Below, one piece after another: positions 36,393 to 45,211 of a stretch of DNA of 64,000 nucleotides. Positions within the stretch are counted from its first letter, which is position 1; the number at the start of each line of letters is the position of its first letter. Where the stretch lies: contig NZ_FNSZ01000001.1 in NCBI RefSeq assembly GCF_900105245.1, positions 8,368,001 to 8,432,000 of the forward strand. Direction: 5' to 3'. The stretch comes from Streptomyces sp. 1222.5 (GTDB lineage: Bacteria > Actinomycetota > Actinomycetes > Streptomycetales > Streptomycetaceae). The notes under the pieces are model-generated. The model searched no databases. It was given only the letters and a program-made list of their open reading frames with translations, and was not told the DNA's origin. The position numbers and the translations under genes were made by a program.

Positions 36393-36969
36393 GAGAGATC
36401 CTTCGGAAGCTATTCGGGGGACTGGGGCCGGTCGGCCTTTCGTGTCTTCAGTTCAGCCCACCCGGCCGCCCCCGTACGTCCCCCGACCGGCCCACCCACC
36501 GGCTGACCCGCCCCTCCACCACCCGACCACTGCTACGGGAGTGCGTCGAGAGTGCCGCGGTCTTCCTCGGCGGGGCCTTGCGCGCTCCGCTCGCTGGACT
36601 CCGAAGAGCTGTTCACGAAAGCCCTGACCAACGAGGGATGAGCCTCCGTACGCGACGGCACTCCACCACAGCGGCTTCCCTGTCCTCGAGCAAGGCACGT
36701 GCCCCGTCGACGTGCTCGCCCCGCGCGCCGGTGCCGCGTCTCGTGGAGGTCGACGCGGGTGTTGGCAGCGATGTGACGGGGCATTGCGTTGTCTGTCGAG
36801 CGAGTGGGCCTGGTGCGCTGGGAGACGGCGAGGACGCCGAGCGGCAGCAGGGCGGTGGCGGCGAGGACGAGGCCGGCCAGGGACGGGCCTCGCAGACCCC
36901 CGCCCCCGCGGTCACACGGCCAGCTGACCAGACCGGCCACGCCGACAGCCCTCATCGGAGCATCCAGCA
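36393..36969. other. gap without supported gene
   Basis: Upstream region of the repeat protein gene and noncoding sequence. A leftward open frame at 36533..37063 has a hydrophobic patch (AGLVLAATALLPLGVLAV) but no start signal, and it overlaps the ligase remnant. Confidence 0.4.
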
Positions 36970-37146
36970 TGAGGGCTTCGCCGCTTCCCCGGCCCTGACC
37001 AGCAGCCCTCGCAGCACCACCTGGCCTTCGTCGACCATGACGGCTGCCCGGAACCCGTCCCACTTCGGCCTACCCCCCTACCCCGGCAGCAGAGCCGGGT
37101 CGGACACAGGGGCGGCGAGCATCAGTTCCGGCAGCGCCCGCGTCAC
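36970..37146 (-). pseudogene. ATP-dependent DNA ligase remnant
   Basis: Reading leftward: VTRALPELMLAAPVSDPALLPG then a stop, and one frame over RPKWDGFRAAVMVDEGQVVLRG. The second string is the ligase nucleotidyltransferase motif (E-P-K-W-D-G-F-R, where Lys takes AMP); the first matches the region just before it in ligases (LPPMLA.PVPDPALPPG). The motif's Glu has been lost. The rest of the ligase is absent, so this is a short relic of a LigC/LigD-like gene. Confidence 0.5.
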
Positions 37147-37423
37147 AGCCCCATGCCTTCCACCGAGCCCGCCCGTCGACAAAGCGAGCGTACGCACCCG
37201 ACTGTCGTCCCGACCATGGCAGGTCAGCGCACTGCAACGTCTCGCCGGGGGCTGTGTGTTGAGCTCCTGGCGCACGTCCAGGTGGCAGTGCAGCCGGACG
37301 CCGGGCTGTCCCGGCTCTCGTCTCGTACGGTCTGATGTCGCGGTCGCCCACCGTCCGCAACAGATCTCACCGAACCCGGCGGTGCCGCCGGTACTGCCGA
37401 AAGATCGCAACCAATACCGGGAA

Positions 37424-38542
37424 TCAGGCCGCTACGAGCTCCTGCTCGCGGGCCGGCGTTTTTACCTTGGGCTCCTTGTTCGGCAGCGAGAGCCGGAAGA
37501 CCTTGCGCCACGCGGAGAACACCTGCTTGGGCAGCGGCCCGGTGACGTACTCCAGCTCGTACTTCTCGAACAACGCGCGCACCTTCACCGCGACTTCGGC
37601 GTACCGGTTGCTCGGCAGGTCCGGGAACAGGTGGTGCTCGATCTGGTGCGACAGGTTGCCGGTCATGAAGTGCATGGCCTTGCTGCCACTGATATTCGCC
37701 GAGCCCATCATCTGGCGCAGGTACCACTGGCCGCGCGTCTCGCCCTGGATCGACCGGCGCTCGAAGACCTGTACGCCCTCGGGGAAGTGCCCGCACATGA
37801 TTACCGAGTGGGACCAGATGTTGCGGACCAGGTTCGCGGTGAACGTGGCGGCGAGCGTGGTCAGGAACGACGGGCCCGACAGCAGCGGGTGGACCACGTA
37901 GTCCTTGAGCACCTGCTTGCGGATCTTGCGGCCCACGTCCTTGGCCCGCGCGCGGAACTCCGGGTTCTTGCGGCGGCGCTTGTGCAGGTTCTTGCCGAGC
38001 TCCAGGTCGTACGCTGCGATGCCGTACTCGAAGAAGCAGGCGTTGATGAAGTTCCACAGCGGCTGGCCGAGGTGGAACGGGTGCCACTTCTGGTCCTCGT
38101 CGACGCGCATGATGCCGTAGCCGAGGTCGTTGTCCTTGCCGATCACGTTGGTGTACGTGTGGTGCAGCTCGTTGTGCGAGTGCTTCCACTGCTCGGACGG
38201 CGAGACGTGATCCCACTCCCAGGTGGTGGAGTGGATCTTCGGGTCCCGCATCCAGTCCCACTGGCCGTGCAGGACGTTGTGGCCGATCTCCATGTTGTCC
38301 ATGATCTTCGCCACGGACAGACCGGCGGTGCCGATCAGCCACGCGGGCGGGAAGATCGAGAACAGCAGCACGCCCCTGCTGACCAGCTCGAGCTTGCGCT
38401 GCGCCGCGATGACCTTACGGATGTAGGCGGCGTCCTTCTCGCCGCGGCTGGCGATCACCTCGTCGCGGATCGCGTCCAAGTCACGGCCAAGCTCCTCGAT
38501 CTGCTCCGCGGTCAGGTGGGCGGTGGGGTCGATGGCGGTCAA
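37424..38542 (-). CDS. acyl-CoA/acyl-lipid desaturase (DesA3-like)
   Basis: 372-aa membrane di-iron desaturase. The TTG start follows AGGAG. Its histidine boxes are GHNVLHGQW (about 88), HSHNELHHTYTN (about 121) and HQIEHHLFPDLPSNRY (about 320). The order and NELHH form match mycobacterial DesA3 and its relatives, which make oleate using NADPH and a ferredoxin-type reductase. The reductase gene lies seven bases upstream in the same operon and fits the role of the electron donor. The divergent PucR gene is the likely regulator. The products are unsaturated membrane lipids. Confidence 0.88.
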   Translation of the reverse strand: MTAIDPTAHLTAEQIEELGRDLDAIRDEVIASRGEKDAAYIRKVIAAQRKLELVSRGVLLFSIFPPAWLIGTAGLSVAKIMDNMEIGHNVLHGQWDWMRDPKIHSTTWEWDHVSPSEQWKHSHNELHHTYTNVIGKDNDLGYGIMRVDEDQKWHPFHLGQPLWNFINACFFEYGIAAYDLELGKNLHKRRRKNPEFRARAKDVGRKIRKQVLKDYVVHPLLSGPSFLTTLAATFTANLVRNIWSHSVIMCGHFPEGVQVFERRSIQGETRGQWYLRQMMGSANISGSKAMHFMTGNLSHQIEHHLFPDLPSNRYAEVAVKVRALFEKYELEYVTGPLPKQVFSAWRKVFRLSLPNKEPKVKTPAREQELVAA

Positions 38543-38549
38543 GGTGCTC

Positions 38550-39605
38550 CTACCGTTCGATGTCGCAGGGGCCCGCCGCGGCGGACACGCAGGTCTGGAT
38601 GAGGACGCCCGGCTCGGCCTCGGTGATCTCGCCGGTGCGCAGGTCGCGGACGGCGCCCGCCTTGAGCGGCGTGACGCAGCCGAAGCAGATGCCCATGCGG
38701 CACCCGGAGGGCATGAGCACGCCGGCCTCCTCGCCGACGTCCAGCAACGGCGTGGCGCCGTCCGCGTCGACGGTCTTGCCGGTGGCGCTGAACGTGACCT
38801 CGCCGCCGGCGCCGGCGACGACGACGCTGGGGCGGAAGCGTTCGGTGTGCAGGCGCTCTCGTACGCCGTGCTCGCTCCAGTGCCCTTCGGCGGCGTCGAG
38901 CAGGCCCGCGGGCCCGCAAGCCCAGGTCTCGCGCTCGGCCCAGTCGGGCACGAGTTCGTCGAGACGGGCGATGTCGAGCATGCCGTCTGTGTCGGTGTGC
39001 ACCTCGGTGAGCTGCAGCTTCTTGTCCGCGACCAGGTCGTGCAGTTCGTTGCGGAAGATTACGTCTTGCGGCTGCGGCGCGCAGTGAACCATGACGACGT
39101 CGTTCAACTCGGTGTCGCGCAGCATGCCCATCACGGGCGTGATGCCGCTGCCGGCCGTCAGGTAGAGCACCTTGGCGGGCTTGGCCTGCGGCAGCACGAA
39201 GTCACCGGTCGCCTGAGTGAGCTGGATCAGCGTGCCCGGCTGCGCCCTGCGGACCAGGTGGTTGCTGACCTTGCCGTCCGGGATCGCCTTCACGGTGATC
39301 GTGACGCGGCCGTCCTGACGGTTTGTCGGCGAGGTGATGGAGTAGGCACGCCACAGGCGTACCCCGTCGACGTCGACGCCGATCCGCACGTACTGACCGG
39401 CCGTGTGGCCGCTCCAGCCCCGTCCTGGCCTGATCACGATGGTTGCGGCGGCACCCGTCTCGGGGTGCACGGCCTCAATGCGCCCACGCAGGTCAGCGCC
39501 CGCACGCAGCGGGCTGACCAGGTCGAGGTAGTCCGACGGCAGCAGCGGTGTCGTGACCATCTCCAGCAGTTTCCACGCCCTACTGCGGAGGGCTGCACTC
39601 GTCAT
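38550..39605 (-). CDS. ferredoxin/flavodoxin-type reductase (Rv3230c-like)
   Basis: 351-aa electron-transfer protein with three domains. The FAD-binding domain includes RAYSITSPTN. The NAD-binding domain has VLYLTAGSGITPVMGMLR. The C-terminal plant-type 2Fe-2S ferredoxin domain has CRMGICFGCVTPL and a distal Cys in IQTCVSAAAG, giving the four cluster ligands. It passes electrons from NADPH to the adjacent desaturase; the pairing follows DesA3/Rv3230c. It is the first gene of the two-gene operon. Confidence 0.88.
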   Translation of the reverse strand: MTSAALRSRAWKLLEMVTTPLLPSDYLDLVSPLRAGADLRGRIEAVHPETGAAATIVIRPGRGWSGHTAGQYVRIGVDVDGVRLWRAYSITSPTNRQDGRVTITVKAIPDGKVSNHLVRRAQPGTLIQLTQATGDFVLPQAKPAKVLYLTAGSGITPVMGMLRDTELNDVVMVHCAPQPQDVIFRNELHDLVADKKLQLTEVHTDTDGMLDIARLDELVPDWAERETWACGPAGLLDAAEGHWSEHGVRERLHTERFRPSVVVAGAGGEVTFSATGKTVDADGATPLLDVGEEAGVLMPSGCRMGICFGCVTPLKAGAVRDLRTGEITEAEPGVLIQTCVSAAAGPCDIER

Positions 39606-39692
39606 GACTCCAGCTTGCTGCGCCTCACGGCGTAAAGTCCTGACCGCAGGACGTAAAGCTAGTCAGCCGAATTGTTCGCAGGGAACAAAAAC

Positions 39693-40832
39693 GTGAGCCA
39701 TGCAATCCAGAGGGCCAGCGAACTGGCCCTGGATGAGACGACGGTCACCGCACTGCGGGCCGCGCTGAAGAGCACCGCGGACGAGGTCGTCCAGGCGATC
39801 ATCGACGAGGTCCCTCCCTACGCCAACGCCCTGTCGGGCCACATGGGCGCCACCATCCGCCGAGCGGTCCGCACCGCCCTGGGGCACTACCTGGACCTCG
39901 CGAGCGGGAACGCCACAGGCGGCGACGCCGGTGACGCGGCCTACGAGTTGGGCCGCGGCGAGGTACGCGACGGCCGTTCGATGGACGCCCTGCTCAGCGC
40001 CTACCGCGTCGGCGCCCGCGTGGCCTGGCGATGCCTGGCAGCGGGTGCCGTACCCGCGGGCCTGCCCGCCGCCGAGGTCGCCAAGTTCGCCGAGCTGACC
40101 TTCGCCTACATCGACGAACTCTCCGCCGCGAGCGCCGCGGGCCACGCCGACGAACTGGCCGCCCGGGGCCGGGCCCACGAGCGCCACCTGGAACACCTGG
40201 CCCGCGACCTCCTCGCCGGCGCGAGCCCGGACATGCTGCTGGCCTCTGCTCAACGGGCCGGGTGGCAGCCTCCCGTTTCGCTGACCGCGGTCCTGCTGCC
40301 CGCCGCCCAGGCCCGGCCTGCCTACCGCGCGCTCGACCCAGGCACCCTCGTCCTCGACGATCTGCCGGACGCCACCGGTGTGCTGCTCGTCCCCGATGCC
40401 GACCGATCACATCTCTTGCGGCAGCTGACCGACCGCACCGCCGTGGTCGGCCCGGCCCGGCCATGGACTCGTGCGTCCGCCTCCTACGCACGAGCCGTAC
40501 GCGCGCGCTCCCTCTCCTCCGATATTCGCGACACCGAGGACCACCTGCCCGAGCTGGTGCTGAGCGCCGACGTGGACGCGTTCGCAGACCTGCGTGCCCG
40601 GGCCCTCGCACCGTTGCGGACCTTGCCTGTCGCGACCGCACGGCGGCTGGAGGAGACGTTGCGGGCGTGGCTGCTGCACCAGGGCAGGCGGGATGAGGTG
40701 GCGGCGACGTTGTACGTCCATCCCCAGACCGTCCGGTACCGGATGTCGCAGCTGCGGGAGCTGTTTCCGGATCTCGCGTCGCCGCACCGGGTCCTCGAAC
40801 TGACGCTGGCGGTCGGTCTTGGGGTCAGCTGA
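39693..40832 (+). CDS. PucR-family transcriptional regulator
   Basis: 379-aa regulator. The C-terminal helix-turn-helix is LHQGRRDEVAATLYVHPQTVRYRMSQLRELFPDL (the PucR/CdaR HTH_30 signature). The preceding GGDEF-like region contains LLVPDADRSHLLRQL. The N-terminal part is a helical RsbT-type or PucR sensor domain: RRAVRTALGHYLDLASG and ELTFAYIDELSAAS. The start (VSHAIQRAS) is GTG. It is divergent from the desaturase operon with 87 bases between starts, so it very likely controls fatty-acid desaturation. Confidence 0.85.
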   Translation: MSHAIQRASELALDETTVTALRAALKSTADEVVQAIIDEVPPYANALSGHMGATIRRAVRTALGHYLDLASGNATGGDAGDAAYELGRGEVRDGRSMDALLSAYRVGARVAWRCLAAGAVPAGLPAAEVAKFAELTFAYIDELSAASAAGHADELAARGRAHERHLEHLARDLLAGASPDMLLASAQRAGWQPPVSLTAVLLPAAQARPAYRALDPGTLVLDDLPDATGVLLVPDADRSHLLRQLTDRTAVVGPARPWTRASASYARAVRARSLSSDIRDTEDHLPELVLSADVDAFADLRARALAPLRTLPVATARRLEETLRAWLLHQGRRDEVAATLYVHPQTVRYRMSQLRELFPDLASPHRVLELTLAVGLGVS

Positions 40833-41029
40833 CGCGTTCTTCGACCGTCCAGGACCCGCATCCGCGAGCGGTCCAGGAATCGGCCTCGTCCCCGGTGCCC
40901 CCACGCCGTTACTACCTTTAGCTGCCCCACACGGAGACGCTGCTCCGGCACGCAATGAAACCCCGCACACCGCACACCAGAGTTACTCCACGCGCACCGT
41001 CTGGAGCAGACCACCTCACCCTTTGCCAG

Positions 41030-41215
41030 GCTCGCGCCGAAGGTGCCCAAGTCGTTGACCTGGGTGTCCACATCGCGGGTTCGGGCGACGACGCCCCCGT
41101 TGTCCGGGAGCGCGGCGTGTGCGTCGCGGGCCCGGGTGTTGTCGCGTGCGTGGAGCGCCACCGTGTGGCCCTGCCGCAAGAGCAGTTGGGCGGCCATCAG
41201 GCCGAGGCCGTCGTG
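41030..41215 (-). pseudogene. SDR oxidoreductase fragment
   Basis: The leftward frame reads HDGLGLMAAQLLLRQGHTVALHARDN and then RDVDTQVNDLGTFGAS, the nucleotide-binding half of an SDR (normally ITGSSDGLGLMAA.., D-x-N-D-L-G-x-F-D-A). The first strand is lost (FRNTHDG replaces TGSSDG) and the catalytic half is absent. It is part of the decayed cluster 41030..43085. Confidence 0.55.
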
Positions 41216-41325
41216 AGTATTTCTGAAGGGTTTGGACCCCGGCCAGTCGCTGGTTCGGGTCGCTGGCCCGATGGCTGGTGGTGACCTTGAGGGGTACGGC
41301 GAGCGGCGGGAGGAGGCGATGGAGA

Positions 41326-41549
41326 CCTGTCGCGCACCGGCGCCAAGGCCTCGCCCACCAGCCTTTCGTTCGCTTCCCCGTACCCCTCCGCGGTGTCGAA
41401 GAGCGTCACACCGCGCTCGGCGGCCGCCCGGATCAGCTGATGGCCTCACCCGTGTCCGCGGCCGGGCCGTAGCCGAAGGTCATTCCCATGCAGCTGAGCC
41501 CGATCGACGACACTTCGAGCCCGCTGTTTCCCAGTTCACGCTTCTTCAT
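41326..41549 (-). pseudogene. aldo/keto reductase, truncated and frameshifted
   Basis: It starts normally: MKKRELGNSGLEVSSIGLSCMGM, with GAAAGGAG upstream. After GEAIS a lost base gives TGA. One frame over, the protein continues RAAAERGVTLFDTAEGYGEANERLVGEALAPVRDR, which includes the catalytic Asp/Tyr region, then stops being coherent. It normally would be about 330 aa. It lies between the carboxymuconolactone decarboxylase and SDR remnants. Confidence 0.65.
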
Positions 41550-41561
41550 TTCGTTCTCCTT

Positions 41562-43085
41562 TCAAGTGGCCACGAGCGAGGACAACGCCCTGGCGGGTGT
41601 GGGTCCTGATGGTCGGTCCGCGTGGTCGCACGGGGTGTTGCTCCAGACGGGTCGGCGCGGGGTCAGCTCGAGTCGGCGCCCTCGGCGATGTTCTTCAGCT
41701 GGGTGATCGCGGACATCGCATTGGGCCAGCCGGCGTAGAACGCGATGTGGGTGATGGCCTCGACCAGCTCGTCCATCGTCACCCCGTTCTCCAGCGCCTT
41801 CGGCAGGTGGAAGGCAAGCTGGTCGGCCCGGTAGAGGGCGACCAGGGCGGCAACGGTGATCAGGCTGCGATCCCGCTGGGACAGGCCCTCGCTCGCCCAC
41901 ACCTCGCCGAACAGGACGTCGTCGGTGAGCCGGACCAGTTCGGGCGCGAAGTCGCCGAGCGGCTTTGTGCGAGGTCTCCTCGTCCACCGCAGGCAGGGAC
42001 ACCTGAGGCACGGCGTTCCGGGTGGCGCGTATCGCGGCGAGGACGAGCAGGGGAATCAGGCCCAGGTCGGCCATGACCGCGCCGACCACCTCCGGTCCGG
42101 TCACGCCCAGGAAGGTGTCCAAGGTCCTGCCCGCCAGCCAGGAGACGAGGGCGATCCCCATGTTGAAGGCCGACACCGTCAAGGCAGCGGCGAGGGCGGG
42201 CGAGGAGTGTCCGAAGCGCAGGGCCAGCGGGGTGGCGATCGATGTGATGCCCAGGCCCGTCACGCCCAGGAACACCACCAGGACGAAGGTCGCCGCAGGG
42301 CCGGTGGACAGCGGGACCAGCAGGAGCAGCACCAGCACCGAGGCGACGGAGGTGGTGATGAACGGGGCCAGCGGCTTACGGTCGCCGAGGCGGCCGGTGA
42401 TGTTCGTGCCCAGCAGAGCACCGACGCCGAAGCCGACCAGGACGAGCGGTACGGCTCCTTCGGAGATCCCGGTCCGCTCGGTGAGCAGCGGAGAGATGTA
42501 GCTGGACGCGGCCATGAAGCCACCCGTGACGAGCTCGGTGGCGGCAAGGATCAGCCACATACGGCCATGGCGCAGTACGGCGAGCTGGGAGCGGACGGAG
42601 GGGGTCACCTCGGCGCGTTCCGCGGCGGGGATGAACCGGCCGACGACCAGCGCAGCCACGCCCGCGAGGGCGGCCAACGCCCAGAACGTGCCGCGCCAGC
42701 CGATCGCCTGACCGACCCAGGAGCCCAGCGGCACACCGGCCACGACGGCCAGGCTCATGCCGCTCATCATCACGCCCATGGCGCGGGAGGCGGCGGCCGG
42801 TCCCGCGGCGGAGGTGGCCACGACCGAGCCGACGGAGATGAAGGTACCGGTGGCCAGCGCGATGATCACACGGGCCGCGAGCACGATGGTGAAGGAGGAG
42901 CTGAGAGCGGCGATCACGTGGCCGACGGCGAACACGGCAAGCGCCAGGACCAGGGTGAAGAGCCTGGGCAGGCGCAGCGTGGCGATCGAGATCGTGGGCG
43001 CGCCCACGATCATGCCGACCGTACCGAGAGCCAGCAGCGGGACGACGAACGGCAGCCTGGCGGGCTTTTCTCGGTGAGAAGACAT
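41562..43085 (-). CDS. MFS transporter, damaged (helix 1 missing, 3' read-through)
   Basis: 507-codon frame. The first about 365 codons are a DHA1/Cmx-type MFS protein. It begins RLPFVVPLLALGTVGMIVGAPTISIATLRLPR; in intact relatives about 34 residues (helix 1 and its loop) sit between LALGT and VGMIVGAP, so an in-frame deletion is inferred. The later helices and MSGMSLAVVAGVPLGSWVGQ are normal. After VDEETSHKA the frame runs antisense-like through the carboxymuconolactone decarboxylase sequence, so the native stop is lost. It is probably not a working transporter. Confidence 0.6.
   Translation of the reverse strand: MSSHREKPARLPFVVPLLALGTVGMIVGAPTISIATLRLPRLFTLVLALAVFAVGHVIAALSSSFTIVLAARVIIALATGTFISVGSVVATSAAGPAAASRAMGVMMSGMSLAVVAGVPLGSWVGQAIGWRGTFWALAALAGVAALVVGRFIPAAERAEVTPSVRSQLAVLRHGRMWLILAATELVTGGFMAASSYISPLLTERTGISEGAVPLVLVGFGVGALLGTNITGRLGDRKPLAPFITTSVASVLVLLLLVPLSTGPAATFVLVVFLGVTGLGITSIATPLALRFGHSSPALAAALTVSAFNMGIALVSWLAGRTLDTFLGVTGPEVVGAVMADLGLIPLLVLAAIRATRNAVPQVSLPAVDEETSHKAARRLRARTGPAHRRRPVRRGVGERGPVPAGSQPDHRCRPGRPLPGRPACLPPAEGAGERGDDGRAGRGHHPHRVLRRLAQCDVRDHPAEEHRRGRRLELTPRRPVWSNTPCDHADRPSGPTPARALSSLVAT
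41663..41960 (-). pseudogene. carboxymuconolactone decarboxylase-like, 5' truncated
   Basis: The frame (different from the MFS read-through) reads TKPLGDFAPELVRLTDDVLFG, then VWASEGLSQRDRSLITVAALVALY and NGVTMDELVEAITHIAFYAGWPNAMSAI. This is the AhpD-like fold of the CMD family. Its normal start is gone: the sequence joins directly to the MFS 3' end. A GTG at 41902 could start a 79-residue stub, but no ribosome site is seen. Confidence 0.6.
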
Positions 43086-43110
43086 GCGGAGGTAGAGCGG
43101 CGAAACGCCG

Positions 43111-43380
43111 GTGGTTGACAGCCTGGCTCAGATGGCGGCGACCGTGAACGGCTGCGCCCGGGCGTTCATCACGCTGGTGGATGATCAGCGTTCCTTCTGG
43201 AAGTCCTGCATCGGCGTCGATGCCGCAGGTGCCGGTCAGTGGCGGAACCCGGTGTCGGAGAGCTTCTGCTACTTCCTCGTCGGCCTGGCGGGGGAGCGGT
43301 TCACGGTCGAGGACGCGGCCGACGATCCCCGCGCGCGGGATCACCCGTCGGTCGGCCCGACGAAGATCGGCACGTGGGCG
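43111..43380 (+). pseudogene. GAF-domain fragment
   Basis: The frame reads VNGCARAFITLVDDQRSFWKSCIG and then NPVSESFCYFLVG and VEDAADDPRARDHPSVG, the core of GAF domains in SpoIIE/GGDEF-type sensors. After about 43380 the frame is lost (VCVIDENHAG appears in another frame). No downstream output domain remains. Confidence 0.55.
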
Positions 43381-43443
43381 CGTGTGCGTCATCGACGAGA
43401 ACCACGCCGGGGCCGCTTGGGCGGTACCGGGCTGGTGGCTGTG

Positions 43444-43803
43444 TCAGGCGGCGAGGGCTTCTCGGAGGCTGGGGCAGCAGTCGATGACCGTGTCGACGCC
43501 GACGATCTGCAGGGTGCGCAGCACGGACTGCGTCACGCCGGCCAGGCGCAGCCAGCCCAACGGGGTGAGGTCGCGGTGGGCGGCGAGGAGGACGTTGATG
43601 CCGCTGGAGTCCATGAAGGGCACGTGCTGCATGTCGATGACCACGCGGGGTCGCTCGCCGAGCCCGGCGAGATCGAGGGCCTGGATGAGGGGGCCGGCGC
43701 TGGCGTGGTCGATCTCGCCGGTCACGACTACCACGGTGACGCCATCGGCGGCGGTGGAGGTCACCTTCAGCGGTTGGGGCTGGTATGGGTGCTCGGTCTC
43801 CAC
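43444..43803 (-). CDS. STAS-domain anti-sigma factor antagonist
   Basis: 119-aa SpoIIAA/RsbV-like protein. GVTVVVVTGEIDHASAGPLIQAL is the first strand-helix, and VVIDMQHVPFMDSSGINVLLAAH holds the conserved D-S-S-G phosphorylation site. The GTG start follows GAGGAAG. When dephosphorylated it should sequester an RsbW-like kinase and free a sigma factor. The kinase gene lies 181 bases away, divergent; the sigma gene is 2.2 kb downstream of the kinase. Confidence 0.85.
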   Translation of the reverse strand: METEHPYQPQPLKVTSTAADGVTVVVVTGEIDHASAGPLIQALDLAGLGERPRVVIDMQHVPFMDSSGINVLLAAHRDLTPLGWLRLAGVTQSVLRTLQIVGVDTVIDCCPSLREALAA

Positions 43804-43984
43804 GACAACTTCCTCAGCATCCTCGACGACCACTACGAGCTGGCATTTTGCCCGAAGCGATGCCCGGCATCGTACGAGGAGACGCTGATGTGTGGCATAG
43901 GCAACAGTCCACGAACACGGTTGCATGGACGAGCCGATCGCGGGTATCTGCGTCTGGATATATGCGGTAGCAGAGGCGGCACGG

Positions 43985-44452
43985 ATGGAACGAGTCTGGC
44001 CGGGCGAGGACAGCACGACGCCCTTTTCATATGACGCTCCTTTGAGTGCCACGCTGGCTCTGGACGGCCACGGTTCCTGCATCGCCGAGGCCCGCCACAT
44101 GGCCGCCGGCTTCTTGATCCGGATGCGTGCCGAGCACGACGTCGCCGTCTCGCAGCGGGCGGTGGAAGTGACGCAGCTGGTGGTGAGCGAGCTGGTCACC
44201 AATGCGCAGAAGTACGCCGCCGGACCGATTCTGCTGGACCTGCGGATCGCCGGTGATCTGGTGGAGGTACAGGTGTGGGACTCCGACCCGGTCCTGCCAG
44301 TGGCGCGGGCGGCTGATGCAGGGCGTGTCGGGCAGCACGGCCTGGAGATCGTCATGGCCCTCTGCCAGGGCTTCGAAGCCATGCGGGAGCCGGTCGGCAA
44401 ACGCCTCACCGCTCGCCTGGCTCTGACAGAAGACCCGCTCGGCAGCCGATAA
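43985..44452 (+). CDS. HATPase anti-sigma factor/serine kinase (RsbW-like)
   Basis: 155-aa protein of the HATPase_c_2 family. SELVTNAQKYAAGP is the N-box (Asn for Mg2+), VQVWDSDPVLP the G1 box, and GRVGQHGLEIVMALC the G2 box. AEARHMAAGFLIRM is the dimer helix. It should bind a sigma factor and phosphorylate the STAS antagonist. The start MERVWPGED follows GAGGCGG; a longer frame upstream lacks the fold. It is divergent from the STAS gene, which suggests a local stress-signalling module. Confidence 0.82.
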   Translation: MERVWPGEDSTTPFSYDAPLSATLALDGHGSCIAEARHMAAGFLIRMRAEHDVAVSQRAVEVTQLVVSELVTNAQKYAAGPILLDLRIAGDLVEVQVWDSDPVLPVARAADAGRVGQHGLEIVMALCQGFEAMREPVGKRLTARLALTEDPLGSR

Positions 44453-44767
44453 GCAGCCGATAAGCAGCCGTCTCGGGCGACCTGACGGTGCTGCGATCGA
44501 ATCTTCGGGCGAGACACTGCTCATGGTCACCCGCTAGCGCTCTGATCAGGTGAGCGGCGATGATCAAACGCTCCGCCTGATGCAGGGACTGCGCTCCGAA
44601 CTGCTGGCTGCAGAGACCCGTACCGCCCTCGACGATGTCCCCACCGCGTGGCCAGAGACGACCGGGCATGTGGCCCCGTTGGCGGCGCTCTTCGTAGCCT
44701 CTTGCCGTCGTGGCCGTGCGAGGGCTTGGGCGTGCGGCCGGATGCTGGCTGGTGAGACGCTGGGTCC
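44453..44767. other. gap without supported gene
   Basis: It starts with a duplicated GATAAGCAGCC at the kinase stop. A rightward open frame at 44550..44873 was not convincing. Confidence 0.45.
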
Positions 44768-45049
44768 ATGGTCGAGCGTGCCGTACGCGTGGAGGTCCCT
44801 CGCGGCTCCGGAGGGCGTCGGGTGTGCCTTGGTGACGAGGTTCTGGGCACGGCGCACTCGCTGCACGAGCTGACTCTTCTCCTGCGGCAGGCCGGTCTGG
44901 GCGGGGATGAGGTGGACGTCGCCGAGTCGGACCTCATCGAGTGGCACGGCGGAGGTCCTGAGGTGTGGCCGCACCAGGGCGGTGGGCCGGAGTGCTGGAC
45001 CGTGCCGGGTGAGCTGCCTTCCCTGCTGCGGTACACGAGACGAGCCTGA
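44768..45049 (+). CDS. conserved hypothetical protein
   Basis: 93-aa protein. The visible core is VRVEVPRGSGGRRVCLGDEVLGTAHSLHELTLLLRQAGL, then DVAESDLIEWHGGGPEVW. ESDLIEWHGGGPE is a pattern seen in a small Streptomyces family of unknown function. No signal peptide is present. It lies between the stress-signalling genes and the PAP2 gene on the same strand. Confidence 0.55.
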   Translation: MVERAVRVEVPRGSGGRRVCLGDEVLGTAHSLHELTLLLRQAGLGGDEVDVAESDLIEWHGGGPEVWPHQGGGPECWTVPGELPSLLRYTRRA

Positions 45050-45211
45050 CCGCGACGACATCCTGATGTTCCGCAGCCCGCGGCGGCTGACCCGTCCAGC
45101 GAGCGCTGCTGTGAAGGTGGGCACCGCCTGCGCCCGCTGCGCATCGGACGCCGGACTGATCGTGGGGGCCGGGCTGCTTACCTGGCACCGTTCGAGGGGT
45201 ATGCGCAGTTC

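Noticed and set aside
36578..38602. A 674-codon open frame on the + strand
   Set aside because: Antisense to the desaturase gene, which has all histidine boxes.
44448..44470. Duplicated GATAAGCAGCC at the kinase stop
   Set aside because: Only two short copies; probably simple replication slippage.
44550..44873. Possible 107-aa gene
   Set aside because: No ribosome site, no recognised domain, and codon use does not favour this frame.
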